NCBI GenBank assembly: GCA_025094145.1
Contig: JALLLS010000036.1
Span: 248,001-312,000, forward strand
Length of the DNA: 64,000 nucleotides
DNA from: Spinellus fusiger
Lineage: Eukaryota > Mucoromycota > Mucoromycetes > Mucorales > Phycomycetaceae
Direction: 5' to 3'
The notes under the pieces were generated by a model. That model saw only the letters and a program-made list of their open reading frames with translations. It ran no database searches and had not been told where the DNA came from. Shown here piece after piece: positions 50,718-61,141 of this stretch (positions are counted from its first letter, which is position 1; every line of letters starts with the position of its first letter). The position numbers were made by a program, and so were the translations under genes.

Positions 50718-52423
50718 TTAAAAGGGATATTTGCTGTCGTATTTTGGTTGAAAGGGCTTCAAAGAGGATGCATGAGATGAAAATTTGTCAGCCTTTTTGT
50801 TATTTTTGCTGTTTAGATTGTTATGGCTGCCATGACCATAGCTACTGATGTTGTGTGAAGTGGTCGCGGCAGCAGCACTACTAGAAACCACTACAGGAAT
50901 TCCATTATCCCTTACAGTTGGTATACTAGGATCATGTCTTGCCTTGGTCCCCATGTCTGGATGAGTCTTATAGCGAGGTGTGTCGAATGAAGGAATAGTA
51001 AGGGGTTCATTAGCACTGTAGGTGGATCGTTTGTTGTGTTTATCCGAAGAAGAGGCAACTGCTGGCGGGTCGCTGGATCGCAATCGAGGGTCGCGAGATG
51101 GATCATACACTAGCTGGTTTTTAGTGTGGGGAGTATAGTGTGGACTGGAATCAAAACTGGAGCCTGGACTTGAGTGATGGCCTTGGCTATAGCCTGAGTG
51201 GTAGTCGTGGCTTTGGCTGTCTTTGGGACTATAGCCTGGACTGTAGTTTGAAGTGTATGTATCAGGAAAGAAATTTGGATTGTTGTTTCTGTATGTGTAA
51301 CTGCTACGTCGACTCTTTGAACCACGATAGCTCCCTCGACCTCCATGACTTCCACGATCTCTTCGACTTCCACGATCTCTTCGACTTCCAGTGGTAGCTG
51401 GACTGGGATTAGTACCTGAACCTGAACCTGAGCCTACACCTGCACCTGTGCTCGTACTCGTACTCGTGCTGGGAGTGGGACTGGAAGTAGAGATGGGACT
51501 GGCACTAGCACTTCCACTTGTACCACTGCTTGCACTGTTGGATGGAGACATATGATTCTTTGACAAGGAGGGAGGTCTTTCTTTGTGGCTGGTAGAGCGT
51601 CGTGGTGTGTTGAAGGCATTATTTTCCTCTCGAGTGGATGCCTTTCCATTCCCTGTCTTGGGTGGTGGTGTTGTTTTGGATAATGTAGCTGTTTTGGATG
51701 GTGGAGGAGTCTTTGGTTTTGGTATTTGAGTAATCGCATCTTCAAAGAACTTTTGCATCTTTATACGCTCAGCATGCTGAGTCTCTTTGAATGCCTCCAT
51801 AGCTTCAGCGACTGATTTCAACTATAAGGCATATGTGGATGAGCGTGAATAAATGGAAATAAAGAAGAGACGTCGATGGATTGATCTCTATACACTTACC
51901 CCGTGTGATTCAGTAGCAGAAAGAATATCGTCCTCTGTCTTTTTTACTACTGGAGTTGGCTGTTCATCCACAGGAGCAGGTGGAGGCTGGGATTTCAACA
52001 GATCTGTGGCCTTGTCAAACTCATCACATAGATTCCCGAGTGTTTCTTCATAGAAGAAAGGAGGAAGCGTCTGCTCTTGTTTCAGTTTGTACTTTTTGCA
52101 TTGTTCTGTATGGTAGTGCACCCAGTCGTCGGCTTGTTTTTTATTCAACCGTACCATGGAACGGCGGTTTCTTTCCTCGAGAATCACCACTTGCTTTTTT
52201 AGGGCTGCCTCTGGGTTGGTTCCATTAGGCACAGTGATAGTCTCGTCACTGTACAAACAAAATAATATATATGAATATAAATATGTATATTTGTATATAA
52301 ATCATCACCACCCTAATCCCTTACTATAATAAGCATCTAATCTTTTATGCTTTCTTTTTCATTGTTTTGCTGGTGTACTTGCCTTAGGTCTTCAGCTAGA
52401 AGCCAAATGTTGGGTACAGACAT
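50718..52423 (-). CDS. Unrecognised low-complexity protein with a conserved-looking N-terminus, three exons
   Basis: I do not recognise this protein. The model is exon 1 52423-52383 (MSVPNIWLLAEDL), a GC-AG intron, exon 2 52248-51900 and exon 3 51821-50718, all in frame, giving about 500 residues. The first ~170 residues are ordered-looking and partly helical, with LKKQVVILEERNRRSMVRL and YHTEQCKKYKLKQEQ. The remainder is disordered: Pro/Thr-rich, then a Ser/Gly run (GVGSGSGSG), then an Arg-rich RRDRGSRRDRGSHGGRGS block and a Tyr/Ser/Pro/His region with repeated YSPGYSP-like motifs, and DPSRDPRLR. This composition is common in RNA-binding or transcription-associated proteins; that is an inference only. 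It sits 0.5 kb from REX3 on the same strand. Confidence 0.75.
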
Positions 52424-52968
52424 GATGAAAAAACGAGTGTCATTGCGTATGTCTTTTTTTTTTTTCCTATTTTTTTTTTCTTTTGTCTTTTCATTAAATA
52501 GGCTGAGAAGTTATGACGTACCACACATGTTAATGCGACACGCTTTTTGTTTTTGTTTGTTTTTTCTCTCTCTCTTTTCTTCTTCCTTATTTGTTCTTTT
52601 AGAAATGTCAATCGACGCGCACGTATCTTGACGCGTAGAAAAGTAAACAGAGTGTGTAATAGGTTACTTCAGCAGACTTAGTTATACGTCACTACAAAAG
52701 ATCATCCACTGCTCAACCCTTCAAGCAAAGGATCTATGTGTAGATAGAGGCGATCGAGTCTTTTGCTACTCTATTGTACCTGCTGTTAAGATCCCCTTGA
52801 ATGTTTGGTCCTACATTGCATATAAATAACACCACACTTGTAGAGCAATAAACATCACTCTTCTCTCACAATAGAAGGTCGCCTTTTTATTGATTGATTG
52901 TAATCTTTTGACTCATGGATCTATTAGAGCACATATGATCTATTTGACAATGAAAAGGGACGCCATAA
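52424..52968. other. Spacer between two minus-strand genes
   Basis: This spacer contains the promoter of the minus-strand gene starting at 52423 and the 3' end of the REX3-like gene. Poly(T)- and TTTTC-rich runs lie at 52456-52490 and 52546-52600. I see no gene in it. Confidence 0.5.
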
Positions 52969-55244
52969 CTAGGCTGGGCTATTAAGATGGCTTTTTTTGG
53001 TCTTTAGGAACACTTGTAATAGCTCCATACATGTCTGAGCGTCTTGAAAAGAGTCGTGGCCGTCAGATCCATCCTGAATGAACTTTGAGAGATATCGGGT
53101 GGATAGGGTTCTGAGGCCATAGCGATAGGGAAGACCGTGAGGGTGAGGGTACAGCTATCATCATACATACACATACACATACACATACACACAGAGAGAA
53201 AACAAGAACAAGAACAAGGGTCAGTGAGGATGCTTGTTGCAAGGACTATAGTGAAAGAAGACTTACTGCTGCTGTATCAAGGACGTTGGTGTGGATCATC
53301 TGTCAATAAAAAATGGGTTAATGATGGCACTGTGGATGGATAGAAACCACTCACTCTTAATGCATTCATATCATTTTCCTATAGAGAATAGGTTATTTAT
53401 CCAACATCTACAAATAAGACACAGTCTGCCTTACCAAACCATGGCCCAAGAGAAGTGTGTCCTTGTCAATGTGTTTGAATAGCTCTTGTCGAACACTTTC
53501 TAGATTGTGCTTTACTCCTGCCAATGTACTAATGCCACTGTAGCGTGTATTGAGATCAATGACCATATGAGAAGGAAGCACTGTATGATCCATCAATAGG
53601 TTGGCATGTTCTCCTACCACTGTCAATCGAATCAACTCCGTGCCTGCTGTTGTATACCCCTAGTAAACAGTAGTGGATAGACCATGAATACATCACCTTA
53701 AACAAGTCTTTCTTGTGTAGACCCAGCTATAAATCACCCTACCATTTCACAATCCAAAGCCACAAGACGAGACCGTGGCTGTGCTGGATCTCTTGCAGGT
53801 GCCTCTACATAGGCTATCTTACTGTGCATAGTACCAAAATCCTCATCTAATACATCCATAGAGTGGGTCAGTCCATGCCAGCCCACACTCATCCTCCTCT
53901 ACCTTTATACACATGCGGCCCTTTGACACATCCCTCACTACCAAACGAATCTTCACAGCAAGTGTACACACGCAACTTTTCACCCGACTGATGTACCACC
54001 CGCAGACGACCATGATGATATACACAGACAGTATGGTCCATTGGCTCCAATACATCCTTCACTTTATACTGTCTTTCACATCGATCACAGGTAGCCATAA
54101 GACCCGTCCTACTAGGTGCTATGCCGCCTGGTGTGGATAGGATGTCTGGCATAGGATAGCCCATGGTCTGGAGTTGCTTTTGTGTCAGACGATACTGCTG
54201 TGCCTCTTTCTCTATACTCTGGATAGCCACTGAACCTGGTTCTATCCAGACCCCCTCCAGTCCAATGTCAGTGGGTCCTGTGGACTGAGGACGCTTCTTC
54301 AGACTCATCAGGACTGTCATGGCCTTTTGTTTATAGCCTGTTGGGTTCAGTGTGTTTTGGTGGATATCTTCTTCTTGCTGTAGCGCGTGTTCTGTGGCAA
54401 GTGAGGATGGATGAGAAGTATAGATGCGACAAAAGTGCTCATAGATCTTTGTTACTGTTGTCTATAAAGAAGAAATAAAGTATGAAGAATAGAATAGAAA
54501 TAAGGAAAGCCATTCATGGACTTACTTGTCTTAGTTTGAGGGGTGTATGAGAACGTATATTAGGAAGAATCGTAGGTGGACCTGCAGCAGAAGACTAGGG
54601 ACAGGCAAGGGAATGCAGTGAGTGGGTGAGTAAGTATTGAGAAAATAAAGAGTTGCTTACTGTAGTGGGTGTATGAGCAACTCTTCTGGGTCCTTGGATC
54701 ATGGTCGATAGTCTATTACTAAGGAGTGTCTGTGGGTTTTGTGCTGTGGCTGTAGGTCTCTCCGTAGAAAGAATAGGTCTTTTGGCAGGTACTGTGAGTC
54801 TTTCCGTGGAGGATTCTTGGATTCGATTGGCATAAATATTAGAGGCAGGCCTTGTACCAGAAGAGAAGGGCTTTTTAACTAGTTTGCTGGTATAAATACA
54901 ACAGCTACATGGGAATAGACGGCCATGAACTCCTTACCACTAACAGGAGAAGGCACATCCATACGAGATATGGGTTGTGTGGTGGAATGTGCAGTTGTGC
55001 GTGTTTTTGGTTGGCTATTGGTTATGGGCTCTGTTACTGCATGTAGTAGAGAAGAAGAGGTCTTTGCACGCTTGTTGAGTGGTGCTGTTGTTGTGGTTGT
55101 AGTGGATAAGCCTTGTGTGTTTATGCCACGTCAACTCCTTGGCTCACCTCGAGGTAGAGTATGCGAATAGAAGCAGGCATAACGAGAGCACTTGGGCAGG
55201 TCAGGACAAGCTAGCTGACGAAATAGGTTCTGACTAGGCAACAT
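52969..55244 (-). CDS. REX3: REX3-type 3'-5' RNA exonuclease (DEDDh family) with CCCH zinc finger
   Basis: Yeast REX3 trims 3' ends of small RNAs such as RNase MRP RNA; REXO1-type proteins have the same layout. The ATG at 55244 opens MLPSQNLFRQLACPDLPKCS, and the following residues complete a CCCH zinc finger (C-x5-C-x4-C-x3-H). A long middle part is poorly conserved. It is followed by MGYPMPDILS, a CDRCERQYKV zinc site and HHGRLRV. The exonuclease domain is complete: RLVALDCEMGYTTAGTELIR (catalytic D and E), TRYSGIS, LLGHGLENDMNALR (third acid), HTNVLDTA and, near the end, GHDSFQDAQTCMELL (His and fourth acid). It ends KTKKSHLNSPA. Eight or more introns are inferred. All catalytic residues are present. 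Confidence 0.88.
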
Positions 55245-56813
55245 TGAAAGAGAGGAGGTGTATGCGAGCCTAAAGGTTATAATATAGCAGAGAAGGAAAG
55301 AATAAACAAATAAAACAAGGTGTTGCTATTGACTAAAATCTGAGTCACATCTCGAGCTGCCAAAGTATGTCTGTGCTTTTTATTATTCTGTCTTTTATGC
55401 TTACACAGCTATATAACCAAGATACAATTAAGATACAAATGCACATGTGTACATTCTTACAGTAGACTGTGCATAGTAAAGAACACTGAAAAAGACAATA
55501 GAGAGAGAAATAGAGAGAAATAAAGAGAGAGAAATAGAGAGAAATAAAGAGAGAGAAATAGAGAGAAATAAAGAGAGAGAAATAAAGAGAGAGAAATAAA
55601 GAGAGAGAAAAGAGAGATACTTATGGACAATATATTATTTTATATCTTTCAGTGTTAATTACTATTAACACACCAAGACATATTGGTAGCTGAGTATATG
55701 CTTTTTACTTATATGTTTATTACAACAGAATAAAGACGCTTTATATTTAATATAGCATAGCATAGCATAATATAACATAATATAATATAGCATAATATAG
55801 CATAATATAATATAGCATAATATAATATAGCATAATATAATATAGCATAATATAATATAGCATAATATAACACAACATAATATAACATAATACAATCCAA
55901 CATAATATAACATAACACAATATAACATAGCATAACACAATATAACACAACATAACATAATCTAACATAACATAATAATAGACACCAACAACACTGTACT
56001 CCCCTTGTGATTCAGCTGAAAAGACTGATAAGAAGCCTATTGTCTATCTCTCTTTTTATTACTCTATATCTTCCATGCCTTCGATTTAAACTTCTATAAG
56101 AGAATGATACTATTGGCTTAGTTTATTATGCTAATGTCCACTGATAGAGAAGGCCTCATGGGTTCTTTTGTAGGGGGAAATTGGATCATCGTGGGGCCCT
56201 ATTGTTTCCAGCACACTGCCATTTTAGTGACCGGGAGTAGATAATCAGTGCCCTATAGAGATATCAAACTGTCATTGGAACCTTTGATAAATATGCCATT
56301 TTAGTCTAGAGTCTAGAGTCGGGAAGGACCAACCTTCTTGTGTGTATCAATACATATATGGTATGCCTTGGTAGGCCTTGGTACTCTTTTTTACCCCCCC
56401 CCACACACACATACACAAGGGATGGGCTTATTGATAAAGAATAACATCCAATCGTCTGTGCCTGTGTTTATGTTTGTATGAAATTCAACTCAAATCCTAG
56501 CTAGTGTCTTATTATGAACATCCTCTGATAAACACTCCTGCATTCTTTCCAAGCAAACTGTATGCACAGAATAGAAAATGAATAGGCTAAGCACGGAAGA
56601 GAGCTGTGTGCGTGTGTTTGTGTGTACTTGTATCAAAGATAAGCACTCTTCATCACATGCAAATTCAAAATCTTAATAGAAGAAAGGCACTATAGATGAA
56701 AAGAGGATCATGTTTAAATAGATAGAGCACTGATAATAGTACAATTGTCTTTATTGATATTTGCCTATAGATTTATCTTTTCATCTTCTTCTTTCTCTCT
56801 TGTTTTATTCCTC
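55245..56813. other. Spacer with long simple tandem repeats
   Basis: This gene-free spacer separates the divergent REX3-like and MIT-domain genes. It has a block of GAGAGAAATA/AGAGAGAAATAAA repeats at about 55497-55613 and a CATAATATAA/TATAG type repeat at about 55752-55975. Open frames seen opposite the second block are Leu/Tyr/Cys low-complexity artefacts. The right end must carry the promoter of the MIT-domain gene. Confidence 0.6.
55752..55975. repeat. AT-rich tandem repeat based on CATAATATAA
   Basis: About 220 bp are built from units of five (CATAA, TATAA, TATAG), most often arranged as the 15-bp unit TATAGCATAATATAA. Units drift towards CACAA and CATAG at the right. The strands differ strongly in composition: almost no G on the plus strand. 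Confidence 0.8.
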
Positions 56814-58094
56814 ATGTCTTGGCCTCCTAATCAGTGCTATTCTTATCCATATTCAACACCATGGCCAGTATATCCATCTCCATTGAAAAACAGTCTTCAC
56901 TCTACTACTACTTCTATATGGAGTTCCGATATGAGTGCTTTTATCAGTAGACTCAGAGAAGAAGCAACAGCCCTACTCTGTCAGAAGCATCCTCTTTCTA
57001 CCCTCCCAATTGATAGAAAGTGCATGACACAAGGCATTCGACTTGTTCTAATGGCAGCAGATGAATATGACCAAGGCAATGAAGCACTAGGCCTCGAGAT
57101 TTACCTTTCTGGTATCGAGAAGATAGTGATGGCTTTTTCAGGTATAAATATATATATATATATACTTATTTAAAAAAGAAAAAAAAAGAAAATATCATTA
57201 GAATAATAAGAAAGGCTAAAAGACAAAGCAATAACTTCTCATATTAACCCATCTATATTTTTCTATCTTTCCGTGTTGATCTACCACAGATCCAGATGAA
57301 AAGACAAAACTAGCCTTGAAAGAAAGGCTGTCAAGGTAACGCGTGGGAGACAAGACCCCATAAGAGAACTGTAGAGGATGGATGGTACAGCATTGAGCTA
57401 TATGGACTGTGTAGTATTATTGCTTGGTCTTGATGTCTTGTCTTTTTATTATTATTATTGTATTGTAGCGTCCAAGGCCGTCTTGGGATTCTTTGTCTTG
57501 CCAATGTGTCCGCTAAAGAACCTCCAGTATCTTCTTCTTCACATCCTTCTCCATCTTCTTTCTCAATGTTGACACATTTTCTCAAAACATGGAAGATGGT
57601 CATGGACTCTTCTTTAATGCAACCAGAATCACATCAAGAACAAGAACCATCGCCAGACACTACAGCAGAACCCCTGGGTCGCTTCAAGAGGTTTCGACAG
57701 AAGGTTATCCGTGCTAGTATGACATGTGCTGTGTTTGTAAAACAATCTCCCTTACCAGGTAAATAATAGAAAAGAAAATAGGCTAGTCTATCAAAAATAA
57801 TAAGAGAGAGATGAGAAATGGACTTGACTTACTTTGTCACTAGATTTTCTGTTTCTTCTTTTGAATACAGTAATACACTATTTCCTGCAATTCAATGACA
57901 AGTACCATATCTATCAAAAGATGGAGCAGTTCTGTTTTGGGTGTGGAAAAGCACTTTTGAAAATGGATGAGCAGTATCATTTGCATGAATATGCTTCAGA
58001 GACACTGTATATGGTGGCAGCTGCTAGTTTCAAGGCAGTGGTTGCTTACAGAGAGGCCCCTACTTATTCACAGGTGATTAGGTTAAGTTCTTGA
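56814..58094 (+). CDS. MIT-domain protein, four exons
   Basis: MIT domains bind ESCRT-III tails and occur in proteins of endosomal sorting and cytokinesis. The ATG at 56814 starts MSWPPNQCYSYPYS, a disordered Pro/Tyr/Ser lead. The MIT helices follow: GIRLVLMAADEYDQGNEALG, LEIYLSGIEKIVMAF, then after an intron DPDEKTKLALKERLSS and, after another, VQGRLGILCL. The rest, with RFKRFRQKVIRASMTCAVFV and KMEQFCFGCGKALLKMDEQY, has no family I can name. Introns (donors at about 57141, 57335, 57761) join in frame, and the stop used is at 58092-58094. A donor-like GTGATT lies just before it, so the true C-terminus could be longer. The start is the first ATG with a good coding frame. Confidence 0.72.
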
Positions 58095-58400
58095 CTGTAG
58101 AAGCAATCAATGACAATGCTAGTGATAACACCAACACCAACACCACATTTAAGTTCAAGTACAATAGCAAAAGAAAGAAAGAAAATAAACAAGAAACAAG
58201 AAACAAGTGATAGTATGTTTTGTCTATCGTTGACTATGAAAGATAATTTCTGTGTTATCCTTCATAGAACCCTTTTTATAATGTTACTCTTTTTATTTAT
58301 TTATTATTATGTGTATATCAATAATAATAATAATAATAAAGAGGCCTTGCGTATCATTCTCTACTGAATTCATCGGGGAACTCAACTTCCTGTACTGATG
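58095..58400. other. Short convergent spacer
   Basis: This gap separates the ends of the MIT-domain gene and the TAPT1-family gene, which face each other. An (AAT)n run is at 58319-58339. No gene is seen. Confidence 0.6.
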
Positions 58401-60994
58401 TTAAGGAATCCGACTTCTTACCATAGAGAATCGATCCACATTCTCCAAAGTATACTTTACAGGCTTCCGTCCCAAGATATTATCTGATGTATCATTTAAA
58501 TATATCTTTTCCTTTGCATGGTAGCTCTATGGACCACAGATCTGTTCTTTAGTACTTGCGTGCGTGTGTGTGTGGACTAGCATTTACCTCATCTTCTTTC
58601 TGCATCGTATGGCGCTCTTTCTCCTCCTCCATGGTCTGATGTTCCTCCATCTTAGTGTAGCGATGGTGGGCATAGCTCAGCAGGAAAGTGCCCACGACTA
58701 CCTTTGTAGCCAATAGACTATTTCCTCATTGTCAGTGGTGCATGTATTAAAAAAATAATAGAAAGAGAAAGAGAAAAGAAAGAATACCTTATACCAAGCA
58801 CAACCACCAACAGTGTCCATGTCATCATTTGGATGGCTTTATCCAGTCCTTGTTCTAGCCATCCTGATTCAATTATAGCAAAGATTCCCTTGTTCAGGCC
58901 TGTAGGTAAAAGAGACTGGAAAACACTATGGACATCCGACATGTGTTCCAATAGACGACGTGTAAGAGTGGATGCTATGGATTCTGCATTTGTATCTGAA
59001 GGTGTAGAAGACATGAAGATCATAGGCACTAATAGCTGCATCATGCGTATTTGCTATAGATCCATACAGTCAATACCCAGCAGTGGAGATCTCTTTTATA
59101 ATAGAGCAGACTAGACTAGATCCTACCATACATGCCAGGGGTAAAACAGGAAGACCCAAGCGACGAGAGATGGGTGATGGATCTGCCAATACCTAGTGCC
59201 AGAAGAAAAGGAAAGGTATATTTCTTAGTCACTCCATACACCTCTACACTCCTACACTCCTACACTCCATGCACACTTACAGGACGCTGGCCATACAAAC
59301 GAGGGGATGATCCTGCCACCACATCCTTGCACAGAATATCAGCATACTTCCCATACACAGAAGGACGTATCTGATTAAACTTTGTAATAAACGCATGCTT
59401 CAACCAATCTACCAATACTTCTGAGGCAATCACCATCACCACTGGTGTCATCAGTGTCACCAATGGCATGGAAGCAGGCAATCGAAACAGAGGCACAAAG
59501 GTGGAGGGTAGGATAGAAGAAGGAGAGGATTCTGATAATTCAACGACATTTCTCAGTGTAATAATCATAAGAAAGACCACCTGCTGGAACCGCTCAACAA
59601 TGTCTAGTAGCCCACCAACATGTGTATGAGATGAAGGGAGGATGACAGTAAGCTCGGCTGTCTGTACCTACCACTACAGCTCAATTGAAACAGATTCTCC
59701 TTTTCGAACTTCTTGAACACAGACTGCTTAATCTCCACAAACTGATTGGAGATGAGCAATGACAAGAGGGCGTTGGAATAAAAGTTGATGGCTACATTGA
59801 GTGTGATCATTTGGAAGAACAGCACCAATGTATGGATGACTGTGTAGGGTATGAGTCCACACTACCATGGTCCTGTGCACTTACTCATATACCCTGCAGC
59901 CATAATGACCAGTGGCAATGGTCTCAGTTGTCGTTTAGCATGGGCTGCCCTGCCACTGTCCTTGGAGGGTTCACTCACAGCGACCTTTGAGAACAACGCC
60001 CCCAGTATGTCTGTTCCCATGGAGCAGCACAGCCTATCTCCAATCTCCAGTACATTGAACACTACATACAGTTTTAGTACTGCTTGTCCACGGATGAAGT
60101 GGTAAAGACGCGAAGGATCAAAGGATTTCATAGCAACACAGGTAATTGCAATCAATAATCCCTTGATCAGATCGCATTTCTGACAAGGCTTGAGTCGCCA
60201 GTAACTTGTCCATGTAAGATTTCTTTCTTATTATCTTATAAAGAGCAAAAGAGAAAGGGAGAGGGAGAGGGAGTTTTTACCTTCCTTTTCCCATGAAGAA
60301 CCAGGGAAGATTGTGGTACATGTTCAAGCAATAATGGCCCAATGCCAAACAGAAGCGCAGTGGTAGTATAGTAAATGTGTATAAAAAAGCATCCAGGCAT
60401 AGTAGAAATCCAAATCCCATTAACTAATACACCCTTGGTATCAGAATAAAGTGTGTTTTTAATTGGAATATAAAGACAAGAAGATGAACTTGCCTTTTCA
60501 AGTGCACTAGGAACAGCTAAGAAATTGGAGATTCTTTCTTGTTTTATGTCTAATCCACTGTGTTGGTCAGAGAGAGTGAGTTCATCTCTGAGATACTGCC
60601 AACATGACAAGGAAAATGGCTGTGGTTGTGGTTGTGGTTGTGGTTGTGGTTGTGGTTGTTGTGGTTGTTGTGGTTGTTGTGGCTGTGGCTGTGGCTGTAG
60701 TTGTGAGGAAGGGGAGGGCGTGGGTGTAGGCGTGTCCTCCTTTGGTACCAGAGCATCAGAAGAGGTCTGCACTAACAATGACCGGTTTCTCTTCTTTCGC
60801 TTCTTTTTACAGTGCACACCACCTGACGGCAGGGAAAGGAAGGAGGGTCCGTCCAGCACTTGGAAGCTATTGGGACTGTAGGGACCTGAGGAAAGTGTAG
60901 GAGACATGACAGAAGGAGACATTGGAGAGGGACTGCCATGTGGGTAGGGAGCAGGACGACGCTTCCGAGATGAGAATGACAGCTCTTGGTGCAT
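58401..60994 (-). CDS. TAPT1/EMP65 family membrane protein (DUF747)
   Basis: EMP65 and TAPT1 are multi-span ER membrane proteins; in yeast EMP65 acts with SLP1 in folding of membrane proteins. The ATG at 60994 starts a disordered Ser/Pro N-terminus with a Pro-Gln repeat (about 60605-60700). Exon 1 ends at 60494 with a GC-AG intron; exon 2 (60423-60281) gives FGFLLCLDAFLYTFTILPLR. Later exons encode QAVLKLYVVFNVLEIGDRL, the family signature, MITLNVAINFYSNALLSLLI, NQFVEIKQSVFKKFEKENLF, FNQIRPSVYGKYADILCKDV and the conserved C-terminus DRFSMVRSRIP ending at 58401. All landmarks of the family are in order and the gene looks intact. Confidence 0.9.
60605..60700 (-). repeat. Pro-Gln coding microsatellite in the TAPT1-family gene
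   Basis: On the plus strand this is (GGTTGT)n with GGCTGT variants; on the coding strand it gives alternating Pro and Gln, PQPQPQ and PQQPQQ. It lies in the disordered N-terminus of the TAPT1-family protein. Such tracts vary in length between strains. Confidence 0.8.
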
Positions 60995-61141
60995 AGTTCT
61001 TTCTTTCTTTCTTTCTCTCTCTCTCTCTGAGAAAGTCAAATCAGGTCTATCAAATCAAGACAGGTTCATTTCAAAGTCAATGGCACTGTCCAAATTAAGG
61101 TGAAGGGAAAAAAAAAAAAAAAAGAGTCCATCTCTCTCTCT

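Noticed and set aside
55665..55968. Three minus-strand frames rich in Leu, Tyr and Cys
   Set aside because: They are translations of the CATAATATAA tandem repeat and have no protein-like composition.
60525..60881. Plus-strand frame with Cys-Gly repeats
   Set aside because: It is the antisense reading of the Pro-Gln microsatellite in the TAPT1-family gene.
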